DNA from: Candidatus Cacconaster merdequi | GTDB lineage: Bacteria; Bacteroidota; Bacteroidia; Bacteroidales; UBA932 | Assembly: GCA_018064345.1 (NCBI GenBank) | Contig: JAGHVK010000028.1 | Location: 1-50,672, forward strand | Direction: 5' to 3' | Length of the DNA: 50,672 nucleotides | Shown: piece after piece, positions 29,863 to 38,497 of the stretch | Numbering within the stretch: the stretch's first letter is position 1 | Layout of the letters: each line of letters starts with the position of its first letter | The notes under the pieces: generated by a model | What the model was told of the DNA's origin: nothing | Databases searched by the model: none | The model's input: the letters and a program-made list of their open reading frames with translations, nothing else | Position numbers and translations under genes: made by a program

Positions 29863-31641
29863 ATGCTGAAGGTCCTTCCACAGAATATATCCAACCTGAT
29901 TGCGGCTGGAGAAGTGGTATCCCGTCCCGCCTCCGTAGTCAAGGAACTGGTTGAGAACGCCATTGATGCAGGTGCAACGAACGTATCCGTTATTGTATCT
30001 GATGCTGGCAGAACAATGATTCAGGTCATCGACAATGGCTGCGGCATGTCTTCCGAAGAAGCGGTGCTCTGTTTCGAAAGACACGCCACTTCAAAAATCT
30101 CCGAAGCCGGTGACCTTGAACATATCCTCACCTACGGGTTCAGAGGTGAGGCCCTCGCTTCGATTGCCGCAGTAGCCCAGGTAACCCTCAAGACCCGTCG
30201 CCAGGGTGAAGAGGTGGGGACAAAGGTTGAAGTTGCTGAATCTCAAGTCAGCGGTGTCTCTGAAGCAGCGACCCCGTACGGCAGCAGATTCGAAATCAGA
30301 AACCTTTTCTACAATGTGCCGGCCAGAAGGAAATTCCTGAAGTCCGACGCCGTGGAACTAAGGAACATCATCCAGGAATTCCTGAGGATAGCACTCATCC
30401 GTCCATCCGTGGCGATGAAACTCGTTTCAAACGGCAAGGAAATCTACAACCTCCATCCGACCGATGTCCTGAAAAAAAGAATACAGGATGTGTACGGAAT
30501 GAACCTCGCAAAAGGGATTGTACCTGTTCAGGTGAATACTTCCGTCATCCGTCTGACCGGATTCATCGGCAATCCTGAAGATGCGCTCAAACGCCAGAAC
30601 AATCAGTTTTTCTTCGTGAATGGAAGATATTTCCGTTCTGCATTCTTCAACAAGGCCGTTTGCAAGCCTTATGAGAAGTTGATTCCGGAAGGATACTCTC
30701 CTGCCTATTTCATCTATATGGAACTTGAACCGGAGAAGACTGACGTGAACATCCACCCTGCCAAGACTGAAATAAAGTTTGAAGATGAGGCGATCATATT
30801 CGAAATTCTGGAAGCAGCCGTAAGGGAAGGGATCGGGAAGAACGATTTCACGCCGAGCATTGACTTCGATACGAAAGGAGCGCCTGAATTCCCTGTATTC
30901 GAGCCTTCGAGCAGGGAGCCGTCCCACTTCACCGGATATTCTGCTCCTTCCGTTGATTACACGCCTCTTTTCAATCCTTTTGAAGAGGAGAAGCAGATTT
31001 ACGGTCAATTATCCTTGGACAGTCCTTCCATCACCCCGTCCGTATCGTACGGGCATCTGTTCGAAGAGCAGTCCGTCAAACGGGAAAGCAGGTTGCTCCT
31101 GCTGCACAAAAAGCTCATAGTCACACCCGTCAAATCGGGAATGATGGTGATAGATATCCGCAGGGCACGTCAGAGAATCTTCTACGAACAGTACCTGCAA
31201 GTGCTCATTGAAGGGCAGAACGTCACACAACAGACACTCTTCCCGCAGACAATTGAACTCAGCACGGAAGATTACATCACCTTGATGGAGCAGCCGGACC
31301 TTCTCGAAAGGCTCGGTTTCGACATTAGGGATTTCGGCCAAGGCAGTGTAGTGGTCTATGGACTTCCGGACGGCTACAGTGCTGACAGCAAAAGCATAAG
31401 GGAGAGCATCGATTCGCTGGTAGCGGCATTGCGTGATGACACTTCCCTTGATGACACTAACCACCTGATGGCTGCAAGAATGGCAGAAAGAGCTGCCGCC
31501 TGCGGCTCGGAAGAATTGAACTGCGAAACGGCACAAATGTTGGTAGACAAGTTGTTCGCATGCCGCGAACCGAACCTTTCTCCTGATGGTCACAGGTGCG
31601 TAGCCATAATTACAATTGAAGAGATAGAGAAAAAACTATGA
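29863..31641 (+). CDS. mutL: DNA mismatch repair protein MutL
   Basis: GHKL-type ATPase (592 residues) linking MutS recognition to downstream repair steps. The N-terminal ATPase is intact: IAAGEVVSRPASVVKELVEN, DAGATN, DNGCGM, RHATSK and YGFRGEALASI. The C-terminal dimerisation domain is present, but the usual endonuclease motif D-Q-H-A-x-x-E-R reads DIRRARQR (431-438). The other metal-binding block, normally C-P-H-G-R-P, reads SPDGHR. This MutL may therefore lack its own nicking activity, as MutL of methyl-directed systems does. It overlaps the rhomboid gene by four bases. Confidence 0.96.
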   Translation: MLKVLPQNISNLIAAGEVVSRPASVVKELVENAIDAGATNVSVIVSDAGRTMIQVIDNGCGMSSEEAVLCFERHATSKISEAGDLEHILTYGFRGEALASIAAVAQVTLKTRRQGEEVGTKVEVAESQVSGVSEAATPYGSRFEIRNLFYNVPARRKFLKSDAVELRNIIQEFLRIALIRPSVAMKLVSNGKEIYNLHPTDVLKKRIQDVYGMNLAKGIVPVQVNTSVIRLTGFIGNPEDALKRQNNQFFFVNGRYFRSAFFNKAVCKPYEKLIPEGYSPAYFIYMELEPEKTDVNIHPAKTEIKFEDEAIIFEILEAAVREGIGKNDFTPSIDFDTKGAPEFPVFEPSSREPSHFTGYSAPSVDYTPLFNPFEEEKQIYGQLSLDSPSITPSVSYGHLFEEQSVKRESRLLLLHKKLIVTPVKSGMMVIDIRRARQRIFYEQYLQVLIEGQNVTQQTLFPQTIELSTEDYITLMEQPDLLERLGFDIRDFGQGSVVVYGLPDGYSADSKSIRESIDSLVAALRDDTSLDDTNHLMAARMAERAAACGSEELNCETAQMLVDKLFACREPNLSPDGHRCVAIITIEEIEKKL

Positions 31642-32312
31642 ACCAATACGGAAGAACAAGTTTCTGGGGAATGCTTACCCCTGTCGTGAAGAATCTGATA
31701 ATCATCAATTTCATAGTATGGATAGGTAGTGAGCTGATTGGAGACCCTATGTACAGGGCGTTTGCGCTCTTCCCGTTTGAATCACAACTCTTCAAGCCTT
31801 TCCAGCTTGTTTCCCATATGTTCATGCATGGAGGATTCTGGCATATATTCTTCAATATGTACACTCTGATGATATTCGGAGTAGCACTGGAGAGAATATG
31901 GGGAAGCAAGAAATTCCTTCTGTTCTACTTCGTTACAGGGTTGGGTGCCGCATTGCTTCACAATCTGGTGCTGCACATTGAGATATCAAATGCGCTTGCC
32001 GCAAGCCAGACACAGGTGGCGATGGCCATAATGGCGACTCCGACCGTCGGTGCATCAGGCGCTATCTACGGGGTACTGCTCGGCTATGCGATGCTATATC
32101 CTAACAGTGTCCTGCAACTCATCTTCCCACCTGTTGCCCTGAAAGCCAAATGGTTCGTAGTGATATTCGCAGCGATAGAACTTGTTACGGGAATAACAGG
32201 AATGGGCGGTGGAATCGCTCACTTCGCGCATCTCGGAGGGATGCTTTTCGGACTCATCCTGATCCTTTACTGGAAAAAGCATAACAATATGTACAGCGAA
32301 TGGCAAGAGTAG
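31638..32312 (+). CDS. Rhomboid family intramembrane serine protease
   Basis: A 224-residue membrane protein with six or so hydrophobic segments. The catalytic dyad is visible: Ser in GASGAIYG (about residue 138) and His in HFAHLGGMLFG (about residue 196). The N-terminal HMFMHGGFWHIFFNMYTL block, with its conserved His and Asn, completes the rhomboid signature. Substrates are unknown. It starts inside the mutL stop (ATGA) and overlaps the next gene by 13 bases. Confidence 0.93.
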   Translation: MNQYGRTSFWGMLTPVVKNLIIINFIVWIGSELIGDPMYRAFALFPFESQLFKPFQLVSHMFMHGGFWHIFFNMYTLMIFGVALERIWGSKKFLLFYFVTGLGAALLHNLVLHIEISNALAASQTQVAMAIMATPTVGASGAIYGVLLGYAMLYPNSVLQLIFPPVALKAKWFVVIFAAIELVTGITGMGGGIAHFAHLGGMLFGLILILYWKKHNNMYSEWQE

Positions 32313-33421
32313 TCAAGATAAACAGGGGCGCCAAACGCAAGAAGCCGAAGAAGAAAAAGGTCAGGAAAGTCTCCTTATGGGGAATCCTGCACTATGTGAC
32401 AGTTCTGGTTTCAGCGCTTGCACTTCTCATATCATATTTCTCAATCTTCTTCGACCCGACACGCTTCTGGCCACCGATGTTCTTCGGCCTGTATTTCATA
32501 CCGATATTCCTGCTGAACCTTGTGCTTCTTGTCATCGGGCTGGCAAGGCACAGCCGGGCGACCTTCGTGACTTTCGTCATCCTGCTTCCTTCATTGCTTG
32601 TAGCGGACAAATTCGTCAAGATAGGAAGTGAGGATACTGCCCTTTCGGGGGAAAAGATAAAAGTATTGACCTATAACGTCGGAAGATACCACGCCGGACG
32701 CGGCAAGATGTCATACGATGAGGCCGCCGATGGAATCAGACGGTTCATAAGGAGTGAGAACGCTGACATAGTATGTCTGCAGGAATTCATGTCGGCAGAT
32801 ACAGCCGACCTTTTCAAACTGCTGCCTGAATATCCATACCACGCGGATTATTACTTCAAGGGGAGCAGATATTTCGGCAATGTCACGCTAAGCAGGTATC
32901 CTATATTGGATACCGAAGTAATCAAGTTCAAGAACAGCACCAATCTCGCTCTGTTTTCAGACGTCAAGATAGGCAGCAGGATGGTCCGTATATTCAACTG
33001 CCATCTGGAATCCTACAGTATATCTTTCACCTCGCTGATCAAGAGAATCAGCAAGAAGGGAGCTTTTCAGGAAGAGTTCAATTCCGTTCACCTCAAAGTG
33101 AAGGAGGCGAACATCCGGCGTGCGCAACAGGTAAGGGAAGTCCTTGACAAAGAAGCATCAAGCAATTGGCCTACAATCGTTTGCGGTGACTTCAACGATA
33201 CGCCTATTTCTTACGCCTACCATCAGTTGATGTCCCGCAAGAAAGACAGTTTCGCTGAAGCCGGGACAGGTTTCAGTGCAACCTATTCCACCCTATGGCC
33301 TCTGCTGCGCATCGATTACATCCTCATTCCGTCGGAATACAGCGCAAGGAAGCATACAATATACAGAATACCTTTCTCCGACCACTATCCGGTTACGACA
33401 GACATATTATTTGAACAATGA
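32300..33421 (+). CDS. Membrane-bound endonuclease/exonuclease/phosphatase family protein
   Basis: A 373-residue protein with a very basic N-terminus (KRKKPKKKKVRK) and three hydrophobic segments (about 25-115), then an EEP domain from about 120. Metal and catalytic residues are visible: LTYNVGRY (Asn), CLQEFM (Glu), NCHLES (His), CGDFNDTP (Asp and Asn) and the final FSDHYPV (Asp-His). The substrate may be a phosphodiester of a lipid or nucleic acid; the membrane anchor favours work at the membrane. It overlaps both neighbours, so mutL, rhomboid, this gene and tsaC form one unit. Confidence 0.87.
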   Translation: MARVVKINRGAKRKKPKKKKVRKVSLWGILHYVTVLVSALALLISYFSIFFDPTRFWPPMFFGLYFIPIFLLNLVLLVIGLARHSRATFVTFVILLPSLLVADKFVKIGSEDTALSGEKIKVLTYNVGRYHAGRGKMSYDEAADGIRRFIRSENADIVCLQEFMSADTADLFKLLPEYPYHADYYFKGSRYFGNVTLSRYPILDTEVIKFKNSTNLALFSDVKIGSRMVRIFNCHLESYSISFTSLIKRISKKGAFQEEFNSVHLKVKEANIRRAQQVREVLDKEASSNWPTIVCGDFNDTPISYAYHQLMSRKKDSFAEAGTGFSATYSTLWPLLRIDYILIPSEYSARKHTIYRIPFSDHYPVTTDILFEQ

Positions 33422-33996
33422 ATACAGAAATTGACCTTGAAGAAATCAATGCCGCCATTGAAGTCCTGAAAGATGGAGGTATCATACTATACCCTACCGA
33501 CACCGTCTGGGGGCTTGGATGCGATGCCACGAATGAAGATGCTGTCAGACGCATCTATGAAATCAAGCAGCGTTCCGACAGCAAGAGCCTGATAACACTC
33601 GTCTCAGATGCAGACATGCTGGGAAAATACGTAAAGATTATACCAGAAACCGCTATCAATCTGATTGAAGTGAACGACAAGCCTATGACCATCATCTATC
33701 CCGGCGCGATGAACCTCGCGTCAAACGTTATTGCCGAGGATGGGACGGTGGGGATACGTATTCCTATGAGCGAGTGGTGCGTGGAACTTGTAAAGCGATT
33801 CCGCAAACCGATTGTATCCACTTCCGCAAACATTTCAGGGGAAGAGACACCGGCCTTCTACGATGAGATTCCGATTGAAATCATAGAATCCGCTGACTGG
33901 GTCGCTGACCCATACCTCGAAGAGGGAGCCACCGGCGAGCCATCCCAGATAATCAAGGTAGGCCTGCGCGGTGAAATCGCAGTTCTGAGACAATAA
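33418..33996 (+). CDS. tsaC: L-threonylcarbamoyladenylate synthase (TsaC/Sua5/YrdC)
   Basis: Makes threonylcarbamoyl-AMP from Thr, bicarbonate and ATP for the t6A37 modification of tRNAs reading ANN codons. The 192-residue, single-domain (TsaC-size) protein shows ILYPTDTVWGLGCDATN, KQRSDSKSLITLV with the KxR-SxN-like nucleotide site, and STSANISGEETP. tsaE, another member of the t6A pathway, lies elsewhere in this window (41799-42209). The start overlaps the preceding stop by four bases; the stop is one base from that of the convergent phosphoesterase gene. Confidence 0.94.
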   Translation: MNTEIDLEEINAAIEVLKDGGIILYPTDTVWGLGCDATNEDAVRRIYEIKQRSDSKSLITLVSDADMLGKYVKIIPETAINLIEVNDKPMTIIYPGAMNLASNVIAEDGTVGIRIPMSEWCVELVKRFRKPIVSTSANISGEETPAFYDEIPIEIIESADWVADPYLEEGATGEPSQIIKVGLRGEIAVLRQ

Positions 33997-33997
33997 A

Positions 33998-34492
33998 TCA
34001 GGAACGTTTCCACTCCCCTACTTCCATATCGTGAATCTTACCTTCATCGATATGGAATCTGAGTGCCGTACGCACAAGGTGGAAGCCTTGGAGACCGGCA
34101 GCTCCCGGGTTGAGCACAAGCATATTGTAATGCTTGTCATTGACCACTTTGAGTATATGTGAATGGCCGCATACGAATATATCGGGACGATGCGCCTCAA
34201 TCAATGAAAGTGCGTGACTGTCATATCGGCCGGGATATCCGCCGATGTGCATCATAAGCACTTTCATCCCCTCCACTTCGAAAATCTGCACCCGGGGGCA
34301 TACCTCTCTCACGTCATATCCGTCGCAATTGCCGTAAACACCGACTACTGGCTTGCAGGTAACGATATCACTGTATGTCTCAACGTTTCCGAAGTCACCT
34401 GCATGCCAGATGGCATCAACAGGCTTAAGGAACTCCCTAAGCCTGTTGTCGAAATATGTATGCGTGTCTGAAATCAGACCTATATACGCCAT
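33998..34492 (-). CDS. YfcE/MJ0936-type metallophosphoesterase
   Basis: A 164-residue calcineurin-like phosphodiesterase. The metal ligands follow the family order: LISDTHTYFD (Asp, His), HAGDFGN (Asp), VYGNCDGYD (Asn), MMHIGGYPG (His) and FVCGHSHI (His-x-His). LNPGAAGLQG ends the core. Natural substrates in this family are mostly unknown (various phosphodiesters in vitro). It lies 19 bases downstream of the NagX-like gene on the same strand and converges with tsaC one base away. Confidence 0.92.
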   Translation of the reverse strand: MAYIGLISDTHTYFDNRLREFLKPVDAIWHAGDFGNVETYSDIVTCKPVVGVYGNCDGYDVREVCPRVQIFEVEGMKVLMMHIGGYPGRYDSHALSLIEAHRPDIFVCGHSHILKVVNDKHYNMLVLNPGAAGLQGFHLVRTALRFHIDEGKIHDMEVGEWKRS

Positions 34493-34511
34493 ATCGGACC
34501 TTGTAATAAAG

Positions 34512-35693
34512 TTAAAGTTTGATTACAATCTTCTTCCTGTAAAGCCACATTGCCATAGCTACGAACAGAGCCACATAGCATATAGCGAACATCAGTGACG
34601 AATACTCGTTGTTGCCTCCCCAAAGAGAGACGCAGCAGTTCTGATAGAACCAGCTGAGGCAGCTGTAGCTTGTTCCGTCAGCAGCCGTCCATTTGATCAC
34701 ACGCCCGAGAAGCTTGACAGATACTCCGGCCATCACGAAAGCAAAGAGAGGGTTCATACCCATAGCCTTGAAAGGAGTGAAGAACTTTTCCTTGCCTTTG
34801 ACATCAATGAAATAGATGAAGAAGGCGAGGCAGAAAATTGCCCATCCACCTGCATAGAGGACATAGGATCCTGTCCAAAGAGGCTTGCAGATCGGAAGCC
34901 AGATGCTCCAGATGCAGCCGAGCGCCAGACAGATCGCCGATATGACAAACAAACGGGCAACTGCATCTATCTTACTCTTGGTACTGCGGATAATCTGACC
35001 GATGAAATAGCCGAGCAGCACGGTGCCGGCTCCGGAAAGGGCTCCAAAAAGACCTTCCGGATCGAAAGGAATACCGTATCCGTGATATACGTGGTTTTCT
35101 CCGAGGAGGGCAACGTCAATCTTTCCGGAGATATTGCCTTCAAGTGTTTCCCATCCCGGCTCTGTACCGAAAATCATTAGGAGTATCCAGTGGAGGATTG
35201 TCACGCAGGCGATTCCTATCAGGATTCTCTTTGGTTTCCTGAGCCACAAAGCGAGGAATCCGCCAAGAATGTAGCACATCGCAATTCTTTGAAGGACGCC
35301 GAAAATACGTATGTTCTGCAGCCAATAGAGATAATTCTCTCCGAAAGTCCAGCTTTCATCGTGAAGGGATGTCGGATAGAACGGGAAAAGATTGAGGCCG
35401 AGTCCTACCAGAAAGATGAGGATACCTCTCTTGACCAACTTCTTAGCACTACCGGCATTGAGAGAGTCGCCATACTTGGCAAAAGAAAATGCCATTGCGA
35501 CACCTACGCAGAAAAGGAAGAACGGGAATACCAGGTCTGTCGGGGTACATCCTGACCACGGTGCGTGTCTGAGAGGAGGAAAAATGTGTCCCCAGCTTCC
35601 GGGATTGTTCACAAGAATCATCCCTGTCACAGTCATGCCTCTCAGGACGTCCAGAGCGACATATCTTTGAGTCTTTGCTTGTTCCATAATCAT
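34512..35693 (-). CDS. NagX/HGSNAT-like membrane acyltransferase (DUF5009 type)
   Basis: A 393-residue integral membrane protein with about ten hydrophobic segments. The N-terminal RYVALDVLRGMTVTGMILVN followed by NPGSWGHIFPPLRHAPWSGC and TPTDLVFPFFLFCVGVAMAF is the signature of the heparan-alpha-glucosaminide N-acetyltransferase-like family. This includes bacterial NagX-like proteins often linked to amino-sugar use. The putative active-site His is in LRHAPW. The start could be the ATG at 35693 or at 35687. A -7 element is 17 bases upstream. An amino-sugar role fits the salvage cluster nearby but is inferred. Confidence 0.82.
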   Translation of the reverse strand: MIMEQAKTQRYVALDVLRGMTVTGMILVNNPGSWGHIFPPLRHAPWSGCTPTDLVFPFFLFCVGVAMAFSFAKYGDSLNAGSAKKLVKRGILIFLVGLGLNLFPFYPTSLHDESWTFGENYLYWLQNIRIFGVLQRIAMCYILGGFLALWLRKPKRILIGIACVTILHWILLMIFGTEPGWETLEGNISGKIDVALLGENHVYHGYGIPFDPEGLFGALSGAGTVLLGYFIGQIIRSTKSKIDAVARLFVISAICLALGCIWSIWLPICKPLWTGSYVLYAGGWAIFCLAFFIYFIDVKGKEKFFTPFKAMGMNPLFAFVMAGVSVKLLGRVIKWTAADGTSYSCLSWFYQNCCVSLWGGNNEYSSLMFAICYVALFVAMAMWLYRKKIVIKL

Positions 35694-35709
35694 TGGTTTT
35701 ACATCAATA

Positions 35710-35737
35710 CAAATATACAACTTTTAAACTATATTTG
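35710..35737. promoter_or_regulatory. Divergent -7 elements between acyltransferase gene and rsmE
   Basis: Two identical TATATTTG elements point away from each other: minus strand 35717-35710 (towards the acyltransferase) and plus strand 35730-35737 (towards rsmE), with 12 bases between. Neither has a clear -33 TTTG. They form an inverted repeat. Confidence 0.5.
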
Positions 35738-35753
35738 TACAGGCATAATTATT

Positions 35754-36476
35754 ATGGAACTGTTCTATTCGAAAAACATATCCTGCGGAGGCGATTGCCT
35801 TGACCAGGAGGAATCCAACCACTGCGTCAAAGTCCTTCGCCATCATAAGAATGACACTATCAACGTCGTGGACGGCCACGGAATGCTCTATGTCTGCACA
35901 ATTACCGACGACAATCCGAAATGCGTCAGGTACCGGGTGGAGCGGTTTGTCGAAAACTACGGCTGTCACAACTACCATCTTCATATGGCAGTTGCGCCGC
36001 CTAAGAACATTGACCGCTTCGAGTGGTTTGCCGAGAAGGCGACTGAGATAGGCGTGGATGAAATAACGCCTTTGTTCGGTGACTATTCCGAAAGGAAAGT
36101 CTTCAAGAGTGAAAGGGTTGAGAGGATTCTGATATCGGCCGCCAAGCAATCCCACAAGGGGGCCGTACCTGTATTGAATGAAGCACTGAGTGTCAAGGAG
36201 TTCCTATCCTGCGGCAAATTCAGGGAAGAATGCCGCCTGATTTGCTACTGTGATGAGACGGAAAGTCTCTCTGTCAAGAAGATTGACATCAACGAGGCAC
36301 TTGAAGGCCATAAGGAGGTAGTCATAATGATCGGCCCCGAAGGAGACTTCTCAAGGAGCGAAATTGAACTCGCAGTCAGCCTCGGCTGGCAGCCCGTTTC
36401 GCTCGGGGACAGCCGGCTGAGAATAGAAACTGCCGCCGTGGTATCCACAGCGGCAGTGTATCTGAAGAATCTGTAG
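35754..36476 (+). CDS. rsmE: 16S rRNA (uracil(1498)-N3)-methyltransferase
   Basis: SPOUT-class SAM methyltransferase acting on U1498 of 16S rRNA. The 240-residue protein has an N-terminal PUA-like part (HCVKVLRHHKNDTINVVDGH). The SPOUT domain shows KNIDRFEWFAEKATEIGVDE, ILISAAKQSHKGAVPVL, the knot motif IGPEGDFSRSE and LGDSRLRIETAAV. The start is the ATG at 35754; the open frame continues upstream to 35565, but that part is antisense to the acyltransferase gene. It ends four bases before the repaired stop of the convergent SIS gene. Confidence 0.95.
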   Translation: MELFYSKNISCGGDCLDQEESNHCVKVLRHHKNDTINVVDGHGMLYVCTITDDNPKCVRYRVERFVENYGCHNYHLHMAVAPPKNIDRFEWFAEKATEIGVDEITPLFGDYSERKVFKSERVERILISAAKQSHKGAVPVLNEALSVKEFLSCGKFREECRLICYCDETESLSVKKIDINEALEGHKEVVIMIGPEGDFSRSEIELAVSLGWQPVSLGDSRLRIETAAVVSTAAVYLKNL

Positions 36477-36480
36477 TGTA

Positions 36481-37241
36481 CTAGACTCCAGCGACGAGTT
36501 TCCTGTACTGCTTGATGCAGCGTCAAGACGTTCGTGAGCTGTAGTGTCACCAGGAACATTGTGTGAAGGGTGAATGTAAAGTTTCACGTCACGCTCCTCG
36601 AGGATTTCAGCAACAGTGCAGATTGTCATCCAAACGGTGGTTACGAAAGCCATTGTTGAGAGAGGACCTATCTTGTCGAATTCTTTCTTCATCTTTACAG
36701 ATGCGTCCTGAAGAGGGCAGCAAGAGTCAACTACATAGTCGGCAATCTGGAAAAGGTTCTTTCCGCAAGAGTGGCGAGGAACCTTGTTTCCGGTCTCTGA
36801 AGCAGAACCGAACACGATAACCTTCATACCGAGTTTCTTTGCCTCGAGAGCAACGTCAATGTTCACAGCGTTGATTCCGGTGTGTGAGAAGAGCCAGAGA
36901 ACGTCGTTCTTGTCAAAATTCCAGCTGCTCATGATGGTCTTGCCATATCCTTCGCATCTTTCAAGGAAGAGGAACTGCTCGATACCCATCTCACCTACGA
37001 TGTGGGTGAAGAAAGTAAGAGGGAGCTCGCAGAGTGGGTGGAAGCCTACGAAACCACCGATACGAGGATACATTTCCTCGATAGGGAGGTTAGCGTGACC
37101 GCAACCAAAAGTGTGAACCATATGACCTGACTGGATGCAGTCAGCCATAACTGTAGCCACTTCCTTGATTTTTTCCATCTGAGTTGCCTCAATCTTGTCC
37201 ATAACGCCGATGGCGTTCTTTTTCCATTCGTTTGCGTACAT
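36481..37241 (-). CDS. SIS-domain sugar-phosphate protein (UPF0309-like), frameshifted at the 3' end
   Basis: Probable phosphosugar-binding or isomerase protein. TFGCGHANLPIEEMYPRIGG, WLFSHTGINAVNIDVALEAK and VIVFGSASETGNKVPRHSCG are the SIS-domain blocks. It is not MurQ, whose characteristic GAGTSGR motif is absent. The reading frame as given continues past HNVPGDTTAHERLDAA into unrelated residues and runs antisense through the end of rsmE. Adding one base at about 36515 restores IKQYRKLVAGV and a stop at 36483-36481, the normal family ending, for 253 residues. It is the last gene of the salvage cluster; a -7 element lies in the 98-base gap before it. Confidence 0.8.
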
Positions 37242-37296
37242 TTCTGTTTGTTTTATTTGTTGGTTAGTGATTTGCTTTTCGATTCAGAATGCGCCG

Positions 37297-37304
37297 CAAA
37301 GATA
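37297..37304 (-). promoter_or_regulatory. -7 promoter element for the SIS gene
   Basis: TATCTTTG on the minus strand, in the 98-base gap between the MFS and SIS genes. No good -33 element was seen. It could give the SIS gene its own transcript. Confidence 0.4.
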
Positions 37305-37339
37305 ATAAATCCGACGCAATTAATAGAATCTGTATATGT

Positions 37340-38488
37340 TTATTTTACCTTGGTATTCTTACCTACCTTCACCGAAACAGGTACAAGACACATCATAATG
37401 ACGATTGCACCGGCAAGCACTATCGGCAGGGCCTCGAACGAACCGGCATTGAATGCCGCTCCGGTTATCCTCTTGAGTGTGAACTGTCCCACAAGGGCGA
37501 TGAACACTGCAATGGAAATGGCCGTTCCGGAATTGTTGCGGAAAGTCCCTCCGACATAGTTCAGCACTACAGGGAAAGTGGCGCCGGCACCGAAACCTAT
37601 CAATGCCATTGCCAGATAAGCACCAATAGCGGAGCCTGCAAAATAGAGCACGGCCACACCGGCAAGAGCTATGGTAAGATATGAGAAGAATGTTCCGAGG
37701 TCCTTGAGCACCTTCATGCAAGAACCCAGAAGGAGCCTTCCGGCAAGCATACCGATTGTGAACCAGGTCATTGCAAGAGTAGCCGAAGCAAGGTCAAGAG
37801 ATCTGGCCTTAGTGAGGAAGGTGACGGTGAAGTCGCCGCTCGCTCCTTCGAAGCCGCTCTGGAAGAAGAGCACAAGGCCGAACATCAGGAGAGCAGGATA
37901 CTTGAACAGGCCCAAGGTCTTTTTCATAGAAACGTTCTCGGCCGGTTTTGCCTTAGGGAACGCAATCAGACAGAAGAAGATGATGAAGCAGACCATAACG
38001 GCGCTTGTGATGTAGAGAGGAGTGTGGTAATCCGGAATGAAATAATTCAGGAGAGTCCAGAGAAGAGCTCCCACACAGTAGCAGGCACCGAGAAGGCTGA
38101 GTCTTGCCCCACGCTTGTCATCTTCATATATGTCCGAAACGAGTGCATTGGTCAGTCCGTTGAGGACTCCGCCACCAATACCCAGACTGCAGATTGATGT
38201 CTGAAGCAACCCGTCAGTTGAGAAGAATGAAAGGCCGAGGACTCCGGCAAGTGCCAGAACAGAACTCAGAATGATAAGCCCCTTGTATCCGAACTTGTCC
38301 ACGATAGGGCCGAAAAGCAAAGTACCGATTATGATACCGAGAGTCAGTGTTGGTGAAAGAAGAGTGGCATTTACGCCAAGATCGGCTATTCGGCCCATAA
38401 TAGGCCCGAGTGAAAGCATTGTCACCCCGAAGAAAGCCATACCCGCGCACGCTGCCACGAACACAGCCGAAGTGTTGTACTGTTTCAT
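37340..38488 (-). CDS. MFS transporter (probable sugar uptake)
   Basis: A 382-residue major-facilitator protein with about 12 membrane segments. The cytoplasmic A-motif-like loop after helix 2 is FGPIVDKFGYKGL. A duplicated, poorer version (AGRLLLGSCMKVL) sits in the second half. Its place between a ROK kinase gene and a SIS gene, behind NamZ and GH18 genes, points to import of an amino sugar or muropeptide sugar such as GlcNAc, MurNAc or anhydroMurNAc. Substrate specificity is inferred from the neighbours only. It is nine bases after the ROK gene. Confidence 0.83.
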   Translation of the reverse strand: MKQYNTSAVFVAACAGMAFFGVTMLSLGPIMGRIADLGVNATLLSPTLTLGIIIGTLLFGPIVDKFGYKGLIILSSVLALAGVLGLSFFSTDGLLQTSICSLGIGGGVLNGLTNALVSDIYEDDKRGARLSLLGACYCVGALLWTLLNYFIPDYHTPLYITSAVMVCFIIFFCLIAFPKAKPAENVSMKKTLGLFKYPALLMFGLVLFFQSGFEGASGDFTVTFLTKARSLDLASATLAMTWFTIGMLAGRLLLGSCMKVLKDLGTFFSYLTIALAGVAVLYFAGSAIGAYLAMALIGFGAGATFPVVLNYVGGTFRNNSGTAISIAVFIALVGQFTLKRITGAAFNAGSFEALPIVLAGAIVIMMCLVPVSVKVGKNTKVK

Positions 38489-38497
38489 ACTATTTAG

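Noticed and set aside
29398..30084. N-terminal extension of the ispF reading frame
   Set aside because: It runs antisense through the small membrane protein gene and mutL, and IspF of normal length starts at 29397.
36481..37241. Calling the SIS gene murQ
   Set aside because: The MurQ signature G-A-G-T-S-G-R and its N-terminal pattern are absent; the protein resembles the UPF0309 SIS group.
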